The position numbers were made by a program, and so were the translations under genes. The notes under the pieces were generated by a model that was not told the DNA's origin, ran no database searches, and worked only from the letters and a program-made list of their open reading frames with translations. A stretch of 64,000 nucleotides of DNA. Source: Mya arenaria (taxonomy: Eukaryota > Mollusca > Bivalvia > Myida > Myidae). The DNA is taken from positions 76,077,232-76,141,231 of the forward strand of contig NC_069126.1 in the NCBI RefSeq assembly GCF_026914265.1. The letters are read 5' to 3'. Of the stretch, positions 36,326 to 51,300 are shown piece after piece. Every line of letters starts with the position of its first letter. Positions within the stretch are counted from its first letter, which is position 1.

Positions 36326-39300
36326 ATGATGCGCCATACAACCATTTACATCACAATCCTTGCGGCAGTTTTACACGTACACATTGATAGAAGTTTGGTT
36401 ATGGCATCTGCAACAACGGCTGATTCTACAGTATCAACAACACCAATGGCCGAAACCACATCAGACACAGCGGATACGACAGTGGCAACCGAAACGACCT
36501 CAGCCCCAACCACAGTGGCAACCGAAACGACCACGGCCGCAACAATAGTGGCAACCGAGAGGACACCGGTCGCAACCACAGAGGAAACCGAAACGACCTC
36601 GGCCCAAACAACTGTGGCAACCGAGACGACCTCGGCCCCAACAACAGTGGCAACCGAAACGACCTCGGCCCCAGCAACAGTCGCAACCGAAACGACCACG
36701 GCCCCAACAACAGTGGCAACCGAAACGACAACGGCCGCAACAACAGTGGCAACCAAAACGACCACGGCCGCAACAACAGTCGCAACCAAAACGACCCCGG
36801 CCCCAACAACAGTCGCAACCGAAACCATCACGGCCCCAACAACAGTGGCAACCGAAACGACAACGGCCGCAACAACAGTGGCAACCGAAACGACCACGGC
36901 CGAAACAACAGTCGCAACCGAAACGACCACGGCCCCAACAACAGTGGCAACCGAAACGACCACGGCCGCAACATCAGTCGCAACCGAAACGACCACGGCC
37001 CAAACAAAATTAACAACCGAAACAACCTCGGCCCCAACAACAGTGGCAACCGAAACGACCTCGGCCCCAACAACAGTCGCAACCGAAACGACCACGGCCC
37101 CAACAACAGTGGCAACCGAAACGACAACGGCCGCAACAACAGTCGCAACCAAAACGACCCCGGCACCAAAAACAGTCGCAAGCGAAACGACCACGGCCCC
37201 AACAACAGTCGCAAACGAAAGGACCTCGGCCCCAACAAGAGTGGCAAAAGAAACGACCTCGGCCCCAACAACAGTCGCAACCGAAACGACCCCGGCCCCA
37301 ACAACAGTCGCAACCGAAACGACCACGGCCCCAACAACAGTGGCAACCGAAACGACCTCGGCCCCAACAACAGTGGCAAAAGAAACGACCTCGGCCAAAA
37401 CAACAGTCGAAACCGAAACGACCTCGGCCCCAACAACAGTGGCAATCGAAGCGACCACGGCCGCAACAACAGTGGCAACCGAAACGACCAAGGCCCCAAC
37501 CACAGTGGCAACCGAAACGACCCCGACCCCAACAACAGTGGCAACCAAAACGACCTTGGCCCAAACAAAAGTCGCAACCGAAACGACCACGGCCCCAACA
37601 TTAGTGGCAACCGAAACGACCACGGCCGCAACAACAGTGGCAACCGAAACAACCACGGCCGCAACAACAGTCGCAACCGAAACAACCACGGCCCCAACAA
37701 CAGTGGCAACCGAAACGACAACGGCCGCAACAACAGTGGCAACCGAAACGACCACGGCCCCAACAACAGTCGCAACCGAAACGACCACGGCCCCAACAAC
37801 AGTGGCAACCGAAACGACCACGGCCGCAACAACAGTGGCAACCGAAACGACCACGGCAGCAACAAAAGTGGCAACCGAAACGACCACGGCCCCAACAACA
37901 GTCTCAACCAAAACGACCCCTGCCCCAACAACAGTGGCAACCGAAACGACCCCGGCCCTAACAACAGTGGCAACCGAAACGACCACGGCCGCAACAACAG
38001 TGTCAACCGAAACGACCTCGGCCCTAACAACAGTCGCAACCAAAAAGACCGCGGCCCCAACAACCATCGCAAGCGAAACGACCACGGCCCCAACAACAGT
38101 GGCAACCGAAACGACCTCGGCCCCAACAACAGTGTCAACCGAAACGACCTCGGCCCCAACAACAGTCGCAACCGAAACGACCACGGCCCCAACAACAGTG
38201 GCAACCGAAACGACAACGGCAGCAACAACAGTGGCAACCGAAAAGACCACGGCCCCAACAACAGTGGCAACCGAAACGAAAACGGCAGCAACAACAGTGG
38301 CAACCAAAACGACCCCGGCCCCAACAACAGTGGCAACCGAAACGACCCCGGCCCCAACAACAGTCGCAACCGAAACGACCTCGGCCCCAACAACAGTGTC
38401 AACCGAAACGACAACGGCCCCAACAACAGTGGCAACCGAAACGACCACGGCCCCAACAACAGTGGCAGCTGAAAAAACCACGGACGCAACAACAGTGGCA
38501 ACCGAAACGACCACGGCCACAACAGCAGTGGCAACCGAAACGACCACGGCCCCAACAACAGTCGCAACCAAAAGGACCCCTGCCCCAACAACTGTCGCAA
38601 CCGAAACGACCACGGCCCCAACAACAGTGGCAACCGAAACGACCTCGGCCCCAACAACAGTGGCAACCGAAACGACCACGGCCGCAACAACAGTCGCAAC
38701 CGAAACGAGCTCGGCCCCAACAACAGTGGCAACCGAAACGACTTCGGCCCCAACAACAGTGGCAATTGAAACGACCACCGCCGCAACAACAGTGGCAACC
38801 GAAACGACCACGGCCACAACAACAGTCGCAACCAAAACGACCCCGGCCCCAAAAACAGTCGCAACCGAAACGACCACGGCCCCAACAAAAGTGGCAACCG
38901 AAACGACCTCGGCCCCAACAACAGTGGCAACCGAAACGACCTCGGCCCCAACAAGAGTGGCAACCGAAACGAGCTCGGCCCCAACAACAGTGGCAACCGA
39001 AACGATCTCGGCCCCAACAACAGTGGCAACCGAAACGACCACGGCCGCAACAACAGTGGCAACCGAAACGACCACGGCCACAACAACAGTCGCAACCAAA
39101 ACGACCTCGGCCCCAACAACAGTCGCAACCGAAACGACCACGGCCCCAACAAAAGTGGCAACCGAAACGACCTCGGCCCCAACAACAGTCGCAACCGAAA
39201 CGACCACGGCCCCAACAACAGTGGAAACCGAAACGACCTCGGCCCAAACAACAGTGGCAACCGAAACGACCACGGCCGCAACAACATTAGTTGCAACCGA

Positions 39301-42300
39301 AACGACCACGGCCCCAACAACAGTGGCAACCGAAACGACCACGGCCCCAACAACATTGGCAACCGAAACGACCACGGCCATAACAACAGGCGCAACCAAA
39401 ACGACCCTGGCCCCAACAACAGTCGCAACCGAAACGACCACGGCCCCAAAAAAAGTGGCAACCGAAACGACCTCGGCCCCAACAACAGTGGCAACCGAAA
39501 CGACCTCGGCCCCAACAACAGTGGCAACCGAAACGACCTCGGCCCCAAAAATAGTGGCAACCGAAACGACCACGGCCCCAACAACAGTGGCAACCGAAAC
39601 GACCACGGCCCCAACAACAGTCGCAACCGAAACGACCACGGCAGCAACAAAAGTGGCAACCGAAACGACCACGGCCACAACAACAGTCTCAACCAAAACG
39701 ACCCCAGCCCCAACAACAGTGGCAACCGAAACGACCCCGGCCCTAACAACAGTGGCAACCGAAACGACCACGGCCGCAACAACAGTGTCAACCGAAACGA
39801 CCTCGGCCCCAACAACAGTCGCAACCGAAAAGACCACGGCCCCAACAACAGTGGCAACCGAAACGACCACGGCCCCAACAACAGTGGCAACCGAAACGAC
39901 CTCGGCCGCAACAACAGTGGCAACCGAAACGACCTCGGCCCCAACAACAGTGGCAACCGAAACGACCACGGCCGCAACAACAGTCGCAACCGAAACGACC
40001 TCGGCCCCAACAACAGTGGCAACCGAAACGACCTCGGCCCCAACAACAGTGGCAACTGAAAAAACCACGGCCGCAACAACAGTGGCAACCGAAACGACCA
40101 CGGCCACTACAACAGTGGCAACCGAAACGACCACGGCCCCAACAACAGTCGCAACCAAAAGGACCCCTGCCCCAACAACTGTCGCAACCGAAACGACCAC
40201 GGCCCCAACAACAGTGACAACCGAAACGACCTCGGCCCCAACAACAGTGGCAACCGAAACGACCACGCCCGCAACAACAGTCGCAACCAAAACAACCCCG
40301 GCCCCAACAACAGTCGCAACCGAAACGATCACGGCCCCAATAACAGTGTCAACCGAAACGACAACGGCCCCAACAACAGTGGCAACCGAAACGACCACGG
40401 CCGCAACAACAGTCGCAACCGAAACGACCTCGGCCCCAACAACAGTGGCAACCGAAACGACCACGGCCCCAACAACAGTGGCAACCGAAACGACCACGGC
40501 CGCAACAACAGTGGCAACCGAAACGACCACGGCCACAACAACAGTCGCAACCAAAACGCCCCCGGCCCCAACAACAGTCGCAACCGAAACGACCACGGCC
40601 CCAACAAAAGTGGCAACCGAAACGACCTCGGCCCCAACAACAGTCGCAACCGAAACGACCACGGCCCCAACAACAGTGCCAACCGAAACGACCTCGGCCC
40701 AAACAACAGTGGCAACCGAAACGACCACGGCCGCAACAACATTAGTTGCAACCGAAACGACCACGGCCCCAACAACAGTGGCAACCGAAACGACCACGGC
40801 CCCAACAACATTGGCAACCGAAACGACCACGGCCATAACAACAGGCGCAACCAAAACGACCCTGGCCCCAACAACAGTCGCAACCGAAACGACCACGGCC
40901 CCAAAAAAAGTGGCAACCGAAACGACCTCGGCCCCAACAACAGTGGCAACCGAAACGACCTCGGTCCCAACAACAGTGGCAACCGAAACGACCTCGGCCC
41001 CAAAAATAGTGGCAACCGAAACGACCACGGCCCCAACAACAGTGGCAACCGAAAAGACCACGGCCCCAACAACAGTGGCAACCGAAACGACCACGGCAGC
41101 AACAAAAGTGGCAACCGAAACGACCACGGCCACAACAACAGTCTCAACCAAAACGACCCCGGCCCCAACAACAGTGGCAACCGAAACGACCACGGCCCTA
41201 ACAACAGTGGCAACCGAAACGACCACGGCCACTACAACAGTGGCAACCGAAACGACCACGGCCCCAACAACAGTCGCAACCAAAAGGACCCCTGCCCCAA
41301 CAACTGTCGCAACCGAAACGACCACGGCCTCAACAACAGTGACAACCGAAACGACCTCGGCCCCAACAACAGTGGAAACCGAAACGACCTCGGCCCCAAC
41401 AACAGTCGCAACCGAAACGACCACGGGCCCAACAAAAGTGGCAACCGAAACGACCTCGGCCCCAACAACAGTGGACACCGAAACGACCTCGGCCCCAACA
41501 ACAGTGGCAACCGAAACGACCACGGCCGCAACAACAGTCGCAACCGAAACGAACTCGGCCCCAACAACAGTGGCAACCGAAACGACCACGGTCGCAACAA
41601 CAGTGTCAACCGAAATGACCACGGCCCCAACAACAGTGGCAACCCAAACGACCTCGGCCCCAACAACAGTGGCAACCGAAACGACCTCGGCCCCAACAAC
41701 AGTGGCAACCGAAACGACCACGGCCGCTACAACAGTCGCAACCGAAACGACCTCGGCCCCAACAACAAAGGCAACCGAAACGACCTCGGCCCCAACAACA
41801 GTGGCAACTGAAACGACCACGGCCGCAACAACAGTGGCAACCGAAACGACCACGGCCAAAACAACAGTGGCAACCGAAACGACCACGGCCGAAACAACAG
41901 TCGCAACCGAAACGACCACGGCCCCAACAACAGTGGCAACCGAAACGATCACGGCCGCAACATCAGTCGCAACCGAAACGACCACGGCCCAAAAAAAATT
42001 AACAACCGAAACAACCTCGGCCCCAACAACAGTGGCAACCGAAACGACCTCGGCCCCAACAACAGTCGCAACCGAAACGACCACGGCCCCAACAACAGTG
42101 GCAACCGAAACGACCACGGCCGCAACAACAGTCGCAACCAAAACGACCCCGGCCCCAACAACAGTGGCAACCGAAACGACCACGGCCCCAACAACAGTCG
42201 CAAACGAAACGACCTCGGCCCCAACAAGAGTGGCAAAAGAAACGACCTCGGCCCCAACAACAGTCGCAACCGAAACGACCCCGGCCCCAACAACAGTCGC

Positions 42301-45300
42301 AACCGAAACGACCACGGCCCCAACAACAGTGGCAAACGAAACGACCTCGGCCCCAACAACAGTGGCAAAAGAAACGACCTCGGCCAAAACAACAGTCGCA
42401 ACCGAAACGACCTCGGCCCCAACAACAGTGGCAATCGAAGCGACCACGGCCGCAACAACAGTGGCAACCGAAACGACCAAGGCCCCAACCACAGTGGCAA
42501 CCGAAACGACCCGACCCCAACAACAGTGGCAACCAAAACGACCTTGGCCCAAACAAAAGTTGCAACCGAAACGACCACGGCCCCAACATTAGTGGCAACC
42601 GAAACGACCACGGCCGCAACAACAGTGGCAACCGAAACGACCACGGCCGCAACAACAGTCGCAACCGAAACGACCACGGCCCCAACAACAGTGGCAACCG
42701 AAACGACAACGGCCGCAACAACAGTGGCAACCGAAACGACCACGGCCCCAACAACAGTCGCAACCGTAACGACCACGGCCCCAACAACAGTGGCAACCGA
42801 AACGACCACGGCCGCAACAACAGTGGCAACCGAAACGACCACGGCAGCAACAACAGTGGCAACCGAAACGACCACGGCCCCAACAACAGTCTCAACCAAA
42901 ACGACCCCGGCCCCAACAACAGTGGCAACCGATACGACCACGGCCCCAACAAAAGTGGCAACCGAAACGACCTCGGCCCCAACAACAGTCGCAACCAAAA
43001 AGACCGCGGCCCCAACAACCATCGCAAGCGAAACGACCACGGCCCCAACAACAGTGGCAACCGAAACGACCTCGGCCCCAACAACAGTGTCAATCGAAAC
43101 GACCTCGGCCCCAACAACAGTCGCAACCGAAAAGACCACGGCCCCAACAACAGTGGCAACCGAAACGACAACGGCAGCAACAACAGTGGCAACCGAAAAG
43201 ACCACGGCCCCAACAACAGTGGCAACCGAAACGACAACGGCAGCAACAACAGTGGCAACCAAAACGACCCCGGCCCCAACAACAGTGGCAACCGAAACGA
43301 CCCCGGCCACAACAACAGTCGCAACCGAAACGACCTCGGCCCCAACAACAGTGGCAACCGAAACGACCTCGGCCCCAACAACAGTGGCAACCGAAACGAC
43401 CACGGCCCCAACAACAGTGGCAGCTGAAAAAACCACGGACGCAACAACAGTGGCAACCAAAACGACCACGGCCACAACAGCAGTGGCAACCGAAACGACC
43501 ACGGCCCAAACAACAGTCGCAACCAAAAGGACCCCTGCCCCAACAACTGTCGCAACCGAAACGACCACGGCCCCAACAACAGTGGCAACCGAAACGACCT
43601 CGGCCCCAACAACAGTGGCAACCGAAACGACCACGGCCGCAACAACAGTCGCAACCGAAACGAGCTCGGCCCCAACAACAGTGGCAACCGAAACGACTTC
43701 GGCCCCAACAACAGTGGCAACCGAAACGACCACGGCCGCAACAACAGTGGCAACCGAAACGACCTCGGCCCCAACAACAGTGGCAACCGAAACGACCTCG
43801 GCCCCAACAACAGTGGCAACCGAAACGACCACGGCCCCAACAACAGTGGCAGCTGAAAAAACCACGGACGCAACAACAGTGGCAACCGAAACGACCACGG
43901 CCACAACAGCAGTGGCAACCGAAACGACCACGGCCCAAACAACAGTCGCAACCAAAAGGACCCCTGCCCCAACAACAGTCGCAACCGAAACGACCACGGC
44001 CCCAACAACAGTGGCAACCGAAACGACCTCGGCCCCAACAACAGTGGCAACCGAAACGACCACGGCCGCAACAACAGTCGCAACCGAAACGACCTCGGCC
44101 CCAACAACAGTGGCAACCGAAACGACCACGGCCCCAACAACAGTGGCAACTGAAACGACCACGGCCGCAACAACAGTGGCAACCGAAACGACCACGGCCA
44201 CAACAACAGTCGCAACCAAAACGACCCCGGCCCCAACAACAGTCGCAACCGAAACGACCACGGCCCCAACAAAAGTGGCAACCGAAACGACCTCGGCCCC
44301 AACAACAGTGGCAACCGAAACGACCTCGGCCCCAACAACAGTCGCAACCGAAACGACCTCGGCCCCAACAACAGTGGCAACCGAAACGACCTCGGCCACA
44401 ACAACAGTGGCAACCGAAACGACCACGGCCGCAACAACAGTGGCAACCGAAACGACCACGGCCACAACAACAGTCGCAACCAAAACGACCCCGGCCCCAA
44501 CAACAGTCGCAACCGAAACGACCACGGCCCCAACAAAAGTGGCAACCGAAACGACCACGGCCACAACAACAGTCGCAACCAAAACGACCCCGGCCCCAAC
44601 AACAGTCGCAACCGAAACGACCACGGCCCCAACAACAGTGGCAACCGAAACGACCTCGGCCCCAACAACAGTGGCAACCGAAACGACCTCGGCCCCAACA
44701 ACAGTGGCAACTGAAACGACCACGGCCGCAACAACAGTGGCAACCGAAACGACCACGGCCACAACAACAGTCGCAACCAAAACGACCCCGGCCCCAACAA
44801 CAGTCGCAACGGAAACGACCACGGCCCCAACAAAAGTGGCAACCGAAACGACCTCGGCCACAACAACAGTCGCAACCAAAACGACCCCGGCCCCAACAAC
44901 AGTCGCAACCAAAACGACCCCGGCCCCAACAACAGTCGCAACCGAAACGACCTCGGCCCCAACAACAGTGGCAACCGAAACGACCTCGGCCCCAACAAGA
45001 GTGGCAACCGAAACGACCTCGGCCCCAACAACAGTGGTAACCGAAACGACCTCGGCCCCAACAACAGTGGCAACTGAAACGACCACGGCCGCAACAACAG
45101 TGGCAACCGAAACGTCCACGGCCACAACAACAGTCGCAACCAAAACGACCCCGGCCCCAACAACAGTCGCAACCGAAACGACCACGGCCCCAACAAAAGT
45201 GGCAACCGAAACGACCTCGGCCCCAAAAACAGTCACAACCGAAACGACCTCGGCCCCAACAACAGTGGAAACCGAAACGACCTCGGCCCAAACAACAGTG

Positions 45301-48300
45301 GCAACCGAAACGACCACGGCCGCAACAACATTAGTTGCAACCGAAACGACCACGGCCCCAACAACAGTGGCAACCGAAACGACCACGGCCCCAACAACAT
45401 CGGCAACCGAAACGACCACGGCCATAACAACAGGCGCAACCAAAACGACCCTGGCCCCAACAACAGTCGCAACCGAAACGACCACGGCCCCAAAAAAAGT
45501 GGCAACCGAAACGACCACGGCCACAACAACAGTCTCAACCAAAACGACCCCGGCCCCAACAACAGTGGCAACCGAAACGACCCCGGCCCTAACAACAGTG
45601 GCAACCGAAACGACCACGGCCGCAACAACAGTGTCAACCGAAACGACCTCGGCCCCAACAACAGTCGCAACCGAAACGACCTCGGCCCCAACAACAGTGG
45701 CAACCGAAACGACAACGGCAGCAACAACAGTGGCAACCGAAACGACCAAAGCCGTAACAACAGTCCCAACCAAAACGACCTCGGCCCCAACAACAGTGGC
45801 AACCGAAACGACCACGGCCCCAACAACAGTGGCAACCGAAACGACCTCGGCCCCAACAACAGTGGCAACCGAAACGACCTCGGCCCCAACAACAGTGGCA
45901 ACCGAAACGACCACGGCCGCAACAACAGTCGCAACCGAAACGACCACGGCCCCAACAACAGTGGCAACCGAAACGACCTCGGCCCCAACAACAGTGGCAA
46001 CCGAAAAAACCACGGCCGCAACAACAGTGGCAACCGAAACGACCACGGCCACTACAACAGTGGCAACCGAAACGACCACGGCCCCAACAACAGTTGCAAC
46101 CAAAAGGACCCCTGCCCCAACAACTGTCGCAACCGAAACGACCACGGCCCCAACAACAGTGACAAACGAAACGACCTCGGCCCCAACAACAGTGGCAACC
46201 GAAACGACAACGGTCGCAACAACAGTTGCAACCGAAACGATCACGCCCGCAACAACAGTCGTAACCAAAACGACCACGGCCCCAACAACAGTCGCAACCG
46301 AAACGATCACGGCCCCAATAACAGTGTCAACCGAAACGACAACGGCCCCAACAACAGAGGCAACCGAAACGACCACGGCCGCAACAACAGTCGCAACCGA
46401 AACGACCTCGGCCACAACAACAGTGGCAACCGAAACGACCACGGCCCCAACAACAGTGGCAACCGAAACGACCACGGCCCCAACAACAGTGGCAACCGAA
46501 ACGACCACGGCCGCAACAACAGTGGCAACCGAAACGACCACGGCCACAACAACAGTCGCAACCAAAACCACCCCGGCCCCAACAACAGTCGCAACCGAAA
46601 CGACCACGGCCGCAACAACAGTGGCAACCGAAACGACCACGACCCCAACAACAGTCGCAACCGAAACGACCACGGCCACAACAACAGTCGCAACCAAAAC
46701 CACCCCGGCAACAACAACAGTCGCAACCGAAACGACCACGGCCGCAACAACAGTGGCAACCGAAACGACCACGACCCCAACAACAGTGGCAACCGAAACG
46801 ACCACGGCCGCAACATCAGTGGCAACCGAAACGACCAAAGCCGCAAGAACAGTGGCAACCGAAACGACCACGGCCACAACAACAGTCTCAACCAAAACGA
46901 CCCCGGCCCCAACAACAGTCGCAACCGAAACGACCACGGCCCCAACAAAAGTGGCAACCGAAACGACCTCGGCCCCAACAACAGTGGAAACCGAAACGAC
47001 CTCGGCCCCAACAACAGTCGCAACCGAAACGACCACGGGCCCAACAAAAGTGGCAACCGAAACGACCTCGGCCCCAACAACAGTGGACACCGAAACGACC
47101 TCGGCCCCAACAACAGTGGCAACCGAAACGACCACGGCCGCAACAACAGTCGCAACCGAAACGACCTCGGCCCCAACAACAGTGGCAACCGAAACGACCA
47201 CGGTCGCAACAACAGTGGCAACCGAAATGACCACGGCCCCAACAACAGTGGCAACCCAAACGACCTCGGCCCCAACAACAGTGGCAACCGAAACGACCTC
47301 GGCCCCAACAACAATGGCAACCGAAACGACCACGGCCGCAACAACAGTGTCAACCAAAACGACCACGGCCCCAACAACAGTCGCAACCGAAACGACCACG
47401 GCCCCAACAACAGTGGCAACCGAAACGACAACGGCAGCAACAACAGTGGCAACCGAAACGACCAAAGCCGTAACAACAGTCCCAACCATAACGACCTCGG
47501 CCCCAACAACAGTGGCAACCGAAACGACCACGGCCCCAACAACAGTGGCAACCGAAACGACCTCGGCCCCAACAACAGTGGCAACCGAAACGACCTCGGC
47601 CCCAACAACAGTGGCAACCGAAACGACCACGGCCGCAACAACAGTCGCAACCGAAACGACCTCGGCCCCAACAACAGTGGCAACCGAAACGACCTCGGCC
47701 CCAACAACAGTGGCAACCGAAACAACCACGGCCGCAACAACAGTGGCAACCGAAACGACCACGGCCACTACAACAGTGGCAACCGAAACGACCACGGCCC
47801 CAACAACAGTTGCAACCAAAAGGACCCCTGCCCCAACAACTGTCGCAACCGAAACGACCACGGCCCCAACAACAGTGACAAACGAAACGACCTCGGCCCC
47901 AACAACAGTGGCAACCGAAACGACAACGGTCGCAACAACAGTTGCAACCGAAACGATCACGCCCGCAACAACAGTCGCAACCAAAACGACCCCGGCCCCA
48001 ACAACAGTCGCAACCGAAACGATCACGGCCCCAATAACAGTGTCAACCGAAACGACAACGGCCCCAACAACAGTGGCAACCGAAACGACCACGGCCGCAA
48101 CGACAGTCGCAACCGAAACGACCTCGGCCCCAACAACAGTGGCAACCGAAACGACCACGGCCCCAACAACAGTGGCAACCGAAACGACCACGGCCCCAAC
48201 AACAGTGGCAACCGAAACGACCACGGCCGCATCAACAGTGGCAACCGAAACGACCACGGCCACAACAACAGTCGCAACCAAAACCACCCCGGCCCCAACA

Positions 48301-51300
48301 ACAGTCGCAACCGAAACGACCACGGCCGCAACAACAGTGGCAACCGAAACGACCACGACCCCAACAACAGTCGCAACCGAAACGACCACGGCCACAACAA
48401 CAGTCGCAACCAAAACCACCCCGGCAACAACAACAGTCGCAACCGAAACGACCACGGCCGCAACAAAAGTGGCAACCGAAACGACCACGACCCCAACAAC
48501 AGTGGCAACCGAAACGACCACGGCCGCAACATCAGTGGCAACCGAAACGACCAAGGCCGCAAGAACAGTGGCAACCGAAACGACCACGGCCACAACAACA
48601 GTCTCAACCAAAACGACCACGGCCCCAACAACAGTCGCAACCGAAACGACCACGGCCCCAACAAAAGTGGTAGCCGAAACGACCTCGGCCCCAACAACAG
48701 TGGAAACCGAAACGACCTCGGCCCCAACAACAGTCGCAACCGAAACGACCACGGGCCCAACAAAAGTGGCAACCGAAACGACCTCGGCCCCAACAACAGT
48801 GGACACCGAAACGACCTCGGCTCCAACAACAGTCGCAACCGAAACGACCACGGGCGCAACAACAGTCGCAACCAAAACGACCTCGGCCCCAACAACAGTG
48901 GCAACCGAAACGACCACGGTCGCAACAACAGTGGCAACCGAAATGACCACGGCCCCAACAACAGTGGCAACCGAAACGACCTCGGCCCCAACAACAGTGG
49001 CAACCGAAACGACCTCGGCCCCAACAACAGTGTCAACCGAAACGACCACGGCCGCAACAACAGTGTCAACCGAAACGACCTCGGCCCCAACAACAGTCGC
49101 AACCGAAACGACCTCGGCCCCAACAACAGTGGCAACCGAAACGACAACGGCAGCAACAACAGTGGCAACCGAAACGACCAAAGCCGTAACAACAGTCCCA
49201 ACCAAAACGACCACGGCCCCAACAACAGTGGCAACCGAAACGACCCAGGCCCTAACAACAGTGGCAACCGAAACGACCACGGCCGCAACAACAGTGTCAA
49301 CCGAAACGACCTCGGCCCCAACAACAGTCGCAACCGAAAAGACCACGGCCCCAACAACAGTGGCAACCGAAACGACCACGGCCCCAACAACAGTTGGAAC
49401 CGAAACGACCTCGGCCCCAACAACAGTGGAAACCGAAACGACCTCGGCCCCAACAACAGTCGCAACCGAAACGACCACGGGCCCAACAAAAGTGGCAACC
49501 GAAACGACCTCGGCCCCAACAACAGTGGACACCGAAACGACCTCGGCTCCAACAACAGTGGCAACCGAAACGACCACGGGCGCAACAACAGTCGCAACCG
49601 AAACGACCTCGGCCCCCAACAACAAAGGCAACCGAAACGGCCTCGGCCCCAACAACAGTGGCAACTGAAACGACCACGGCCGCAACAACAGTGGCAACCG
49701 AAGCGACCACGGCCCCAACAACAGTCGCAACCAATACGACCCCGGCCCCAACAACAGTCGCAACCGAAACGACCACGGTCGCAACAACAGTGGCAACCGA
49801 AACGACCACGGCCCCAACAACAGTGGCAACCCAAACGACCTCGGCCCCAACAACAGTGGCAACCGAAACGACCTCGGCCCCAACAACAGTGGCAACCGAA
49901 ACGACCACGGCCGCAACAACAGTCGCAACCGAAACGACCTCGGCCCCAACAACAAAGGCAACCGAAACGGCCTCGGCCCCAACAACAGTGGCAACTGAAA
50001 CGACCACGGCCGCAACAACAGTGGCAACCGAAACGACCACGGCCAAAACAACAGTCGCAACCAATACGACCCCGGCCCCAACAACAGTCGCAACCGAAAC
50101 GACCACGGCCGCAACAAAAGTGGCAACCGAAACGACCTCGGCCCCAACAACAGTCGCAACCGAAACGACCACGGCCCCAACAACAGTTGCAACCGAAACG
50201 ACCACGGCCGCAACAACAGTGGCAACCGAAACGACCACGGCCGCAACAAAAATAGCAACCAAAACGAACTCGGCCCCAACAACAATGGAAACCGAAACGA
50301 CCTCGGCCCCAACAACAGTGGCAACCGAAACGACCACGGCCCCAACAACAAAGGCAACCGAAACGACCACGGCCCCAACAACAGTGGCAACTGAAACGAC
50401 CACGGCCGCAACAACAGTGGCAACCGAAACGACCACGGCCAAAACAACAGTCGCAACCAATACGACCCCGGCCCCAACAACAGTCGCAACCGAAACGACC
50501 ACGGCCCCAACAAAAGTGGCAACCGAAACGACCTCGGCCCCAACAACAGTCGCAACCGAAACCACCACGGCCCCAACAACAGTGGCAACCGAAACGACCA
50601 CGGCCGCAACAACAGTGGCAACCGAAACGACCACGGCCGCAACAAAACTGGCAACCGAAACGAACTCGGCCCCAACAACAGTGGAAACCGAAACGACCTC
50701 GGCCCCAACAACAGTGGCAACCGAAACGACCACGGCCGCAACAACAGTGGAAACCGAAACGACCACGGCCGCAACAACATTAGTGGCAACCGAAACGACC
50801 ACGGCCCCAACAACAGTGGCAACCGAAACGACCACGGCCAAAACAACAGTCGCAACCAAAACGACCCCGGCCCCAACAACAGTCGCAACCGAAACGACCA
50901 CGGCCCCAACAAAAGTGGCAACCGAAATGACCTCGGCCCCAACAACAGTGGCAACCGAAACGACCACGATCCCAACAACAGTGGCAACCGAAACGACCAC
51001 GGCCCCAACAACAGTGGCAACCGAAACGACCACGGCCGCAACAACAGTGGCAACCGAAACGACCACGGCCCCAACAACAGTGGCAACCGAAACGACCACG
51101 GCCCCAACAACAGTGGCAACCGAAACGACCACGGCCGCAACAACAGTGGCAACCGAAACGACCACGGCCCCAACAACAGTGGCAACCGAAACGACCTTGG
51201 CCACAACAATAGTCGCAACCAAAACGACCCCGACCCTCACAACAGTCGCAACCGAAACGACCACGGCCCCAACAAAAGTTGCAACCGAAACGACCTCGGC

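Noticed and set aside
41949..51218. 3,089-codon minus-strand ORF, and other long ORFs antisense to the mucin array
   Set aside because: The repeat unit has no stop in any frame, and these ORFs lack a signal peptide, unique domains or splice context. The plus frame has all of these.
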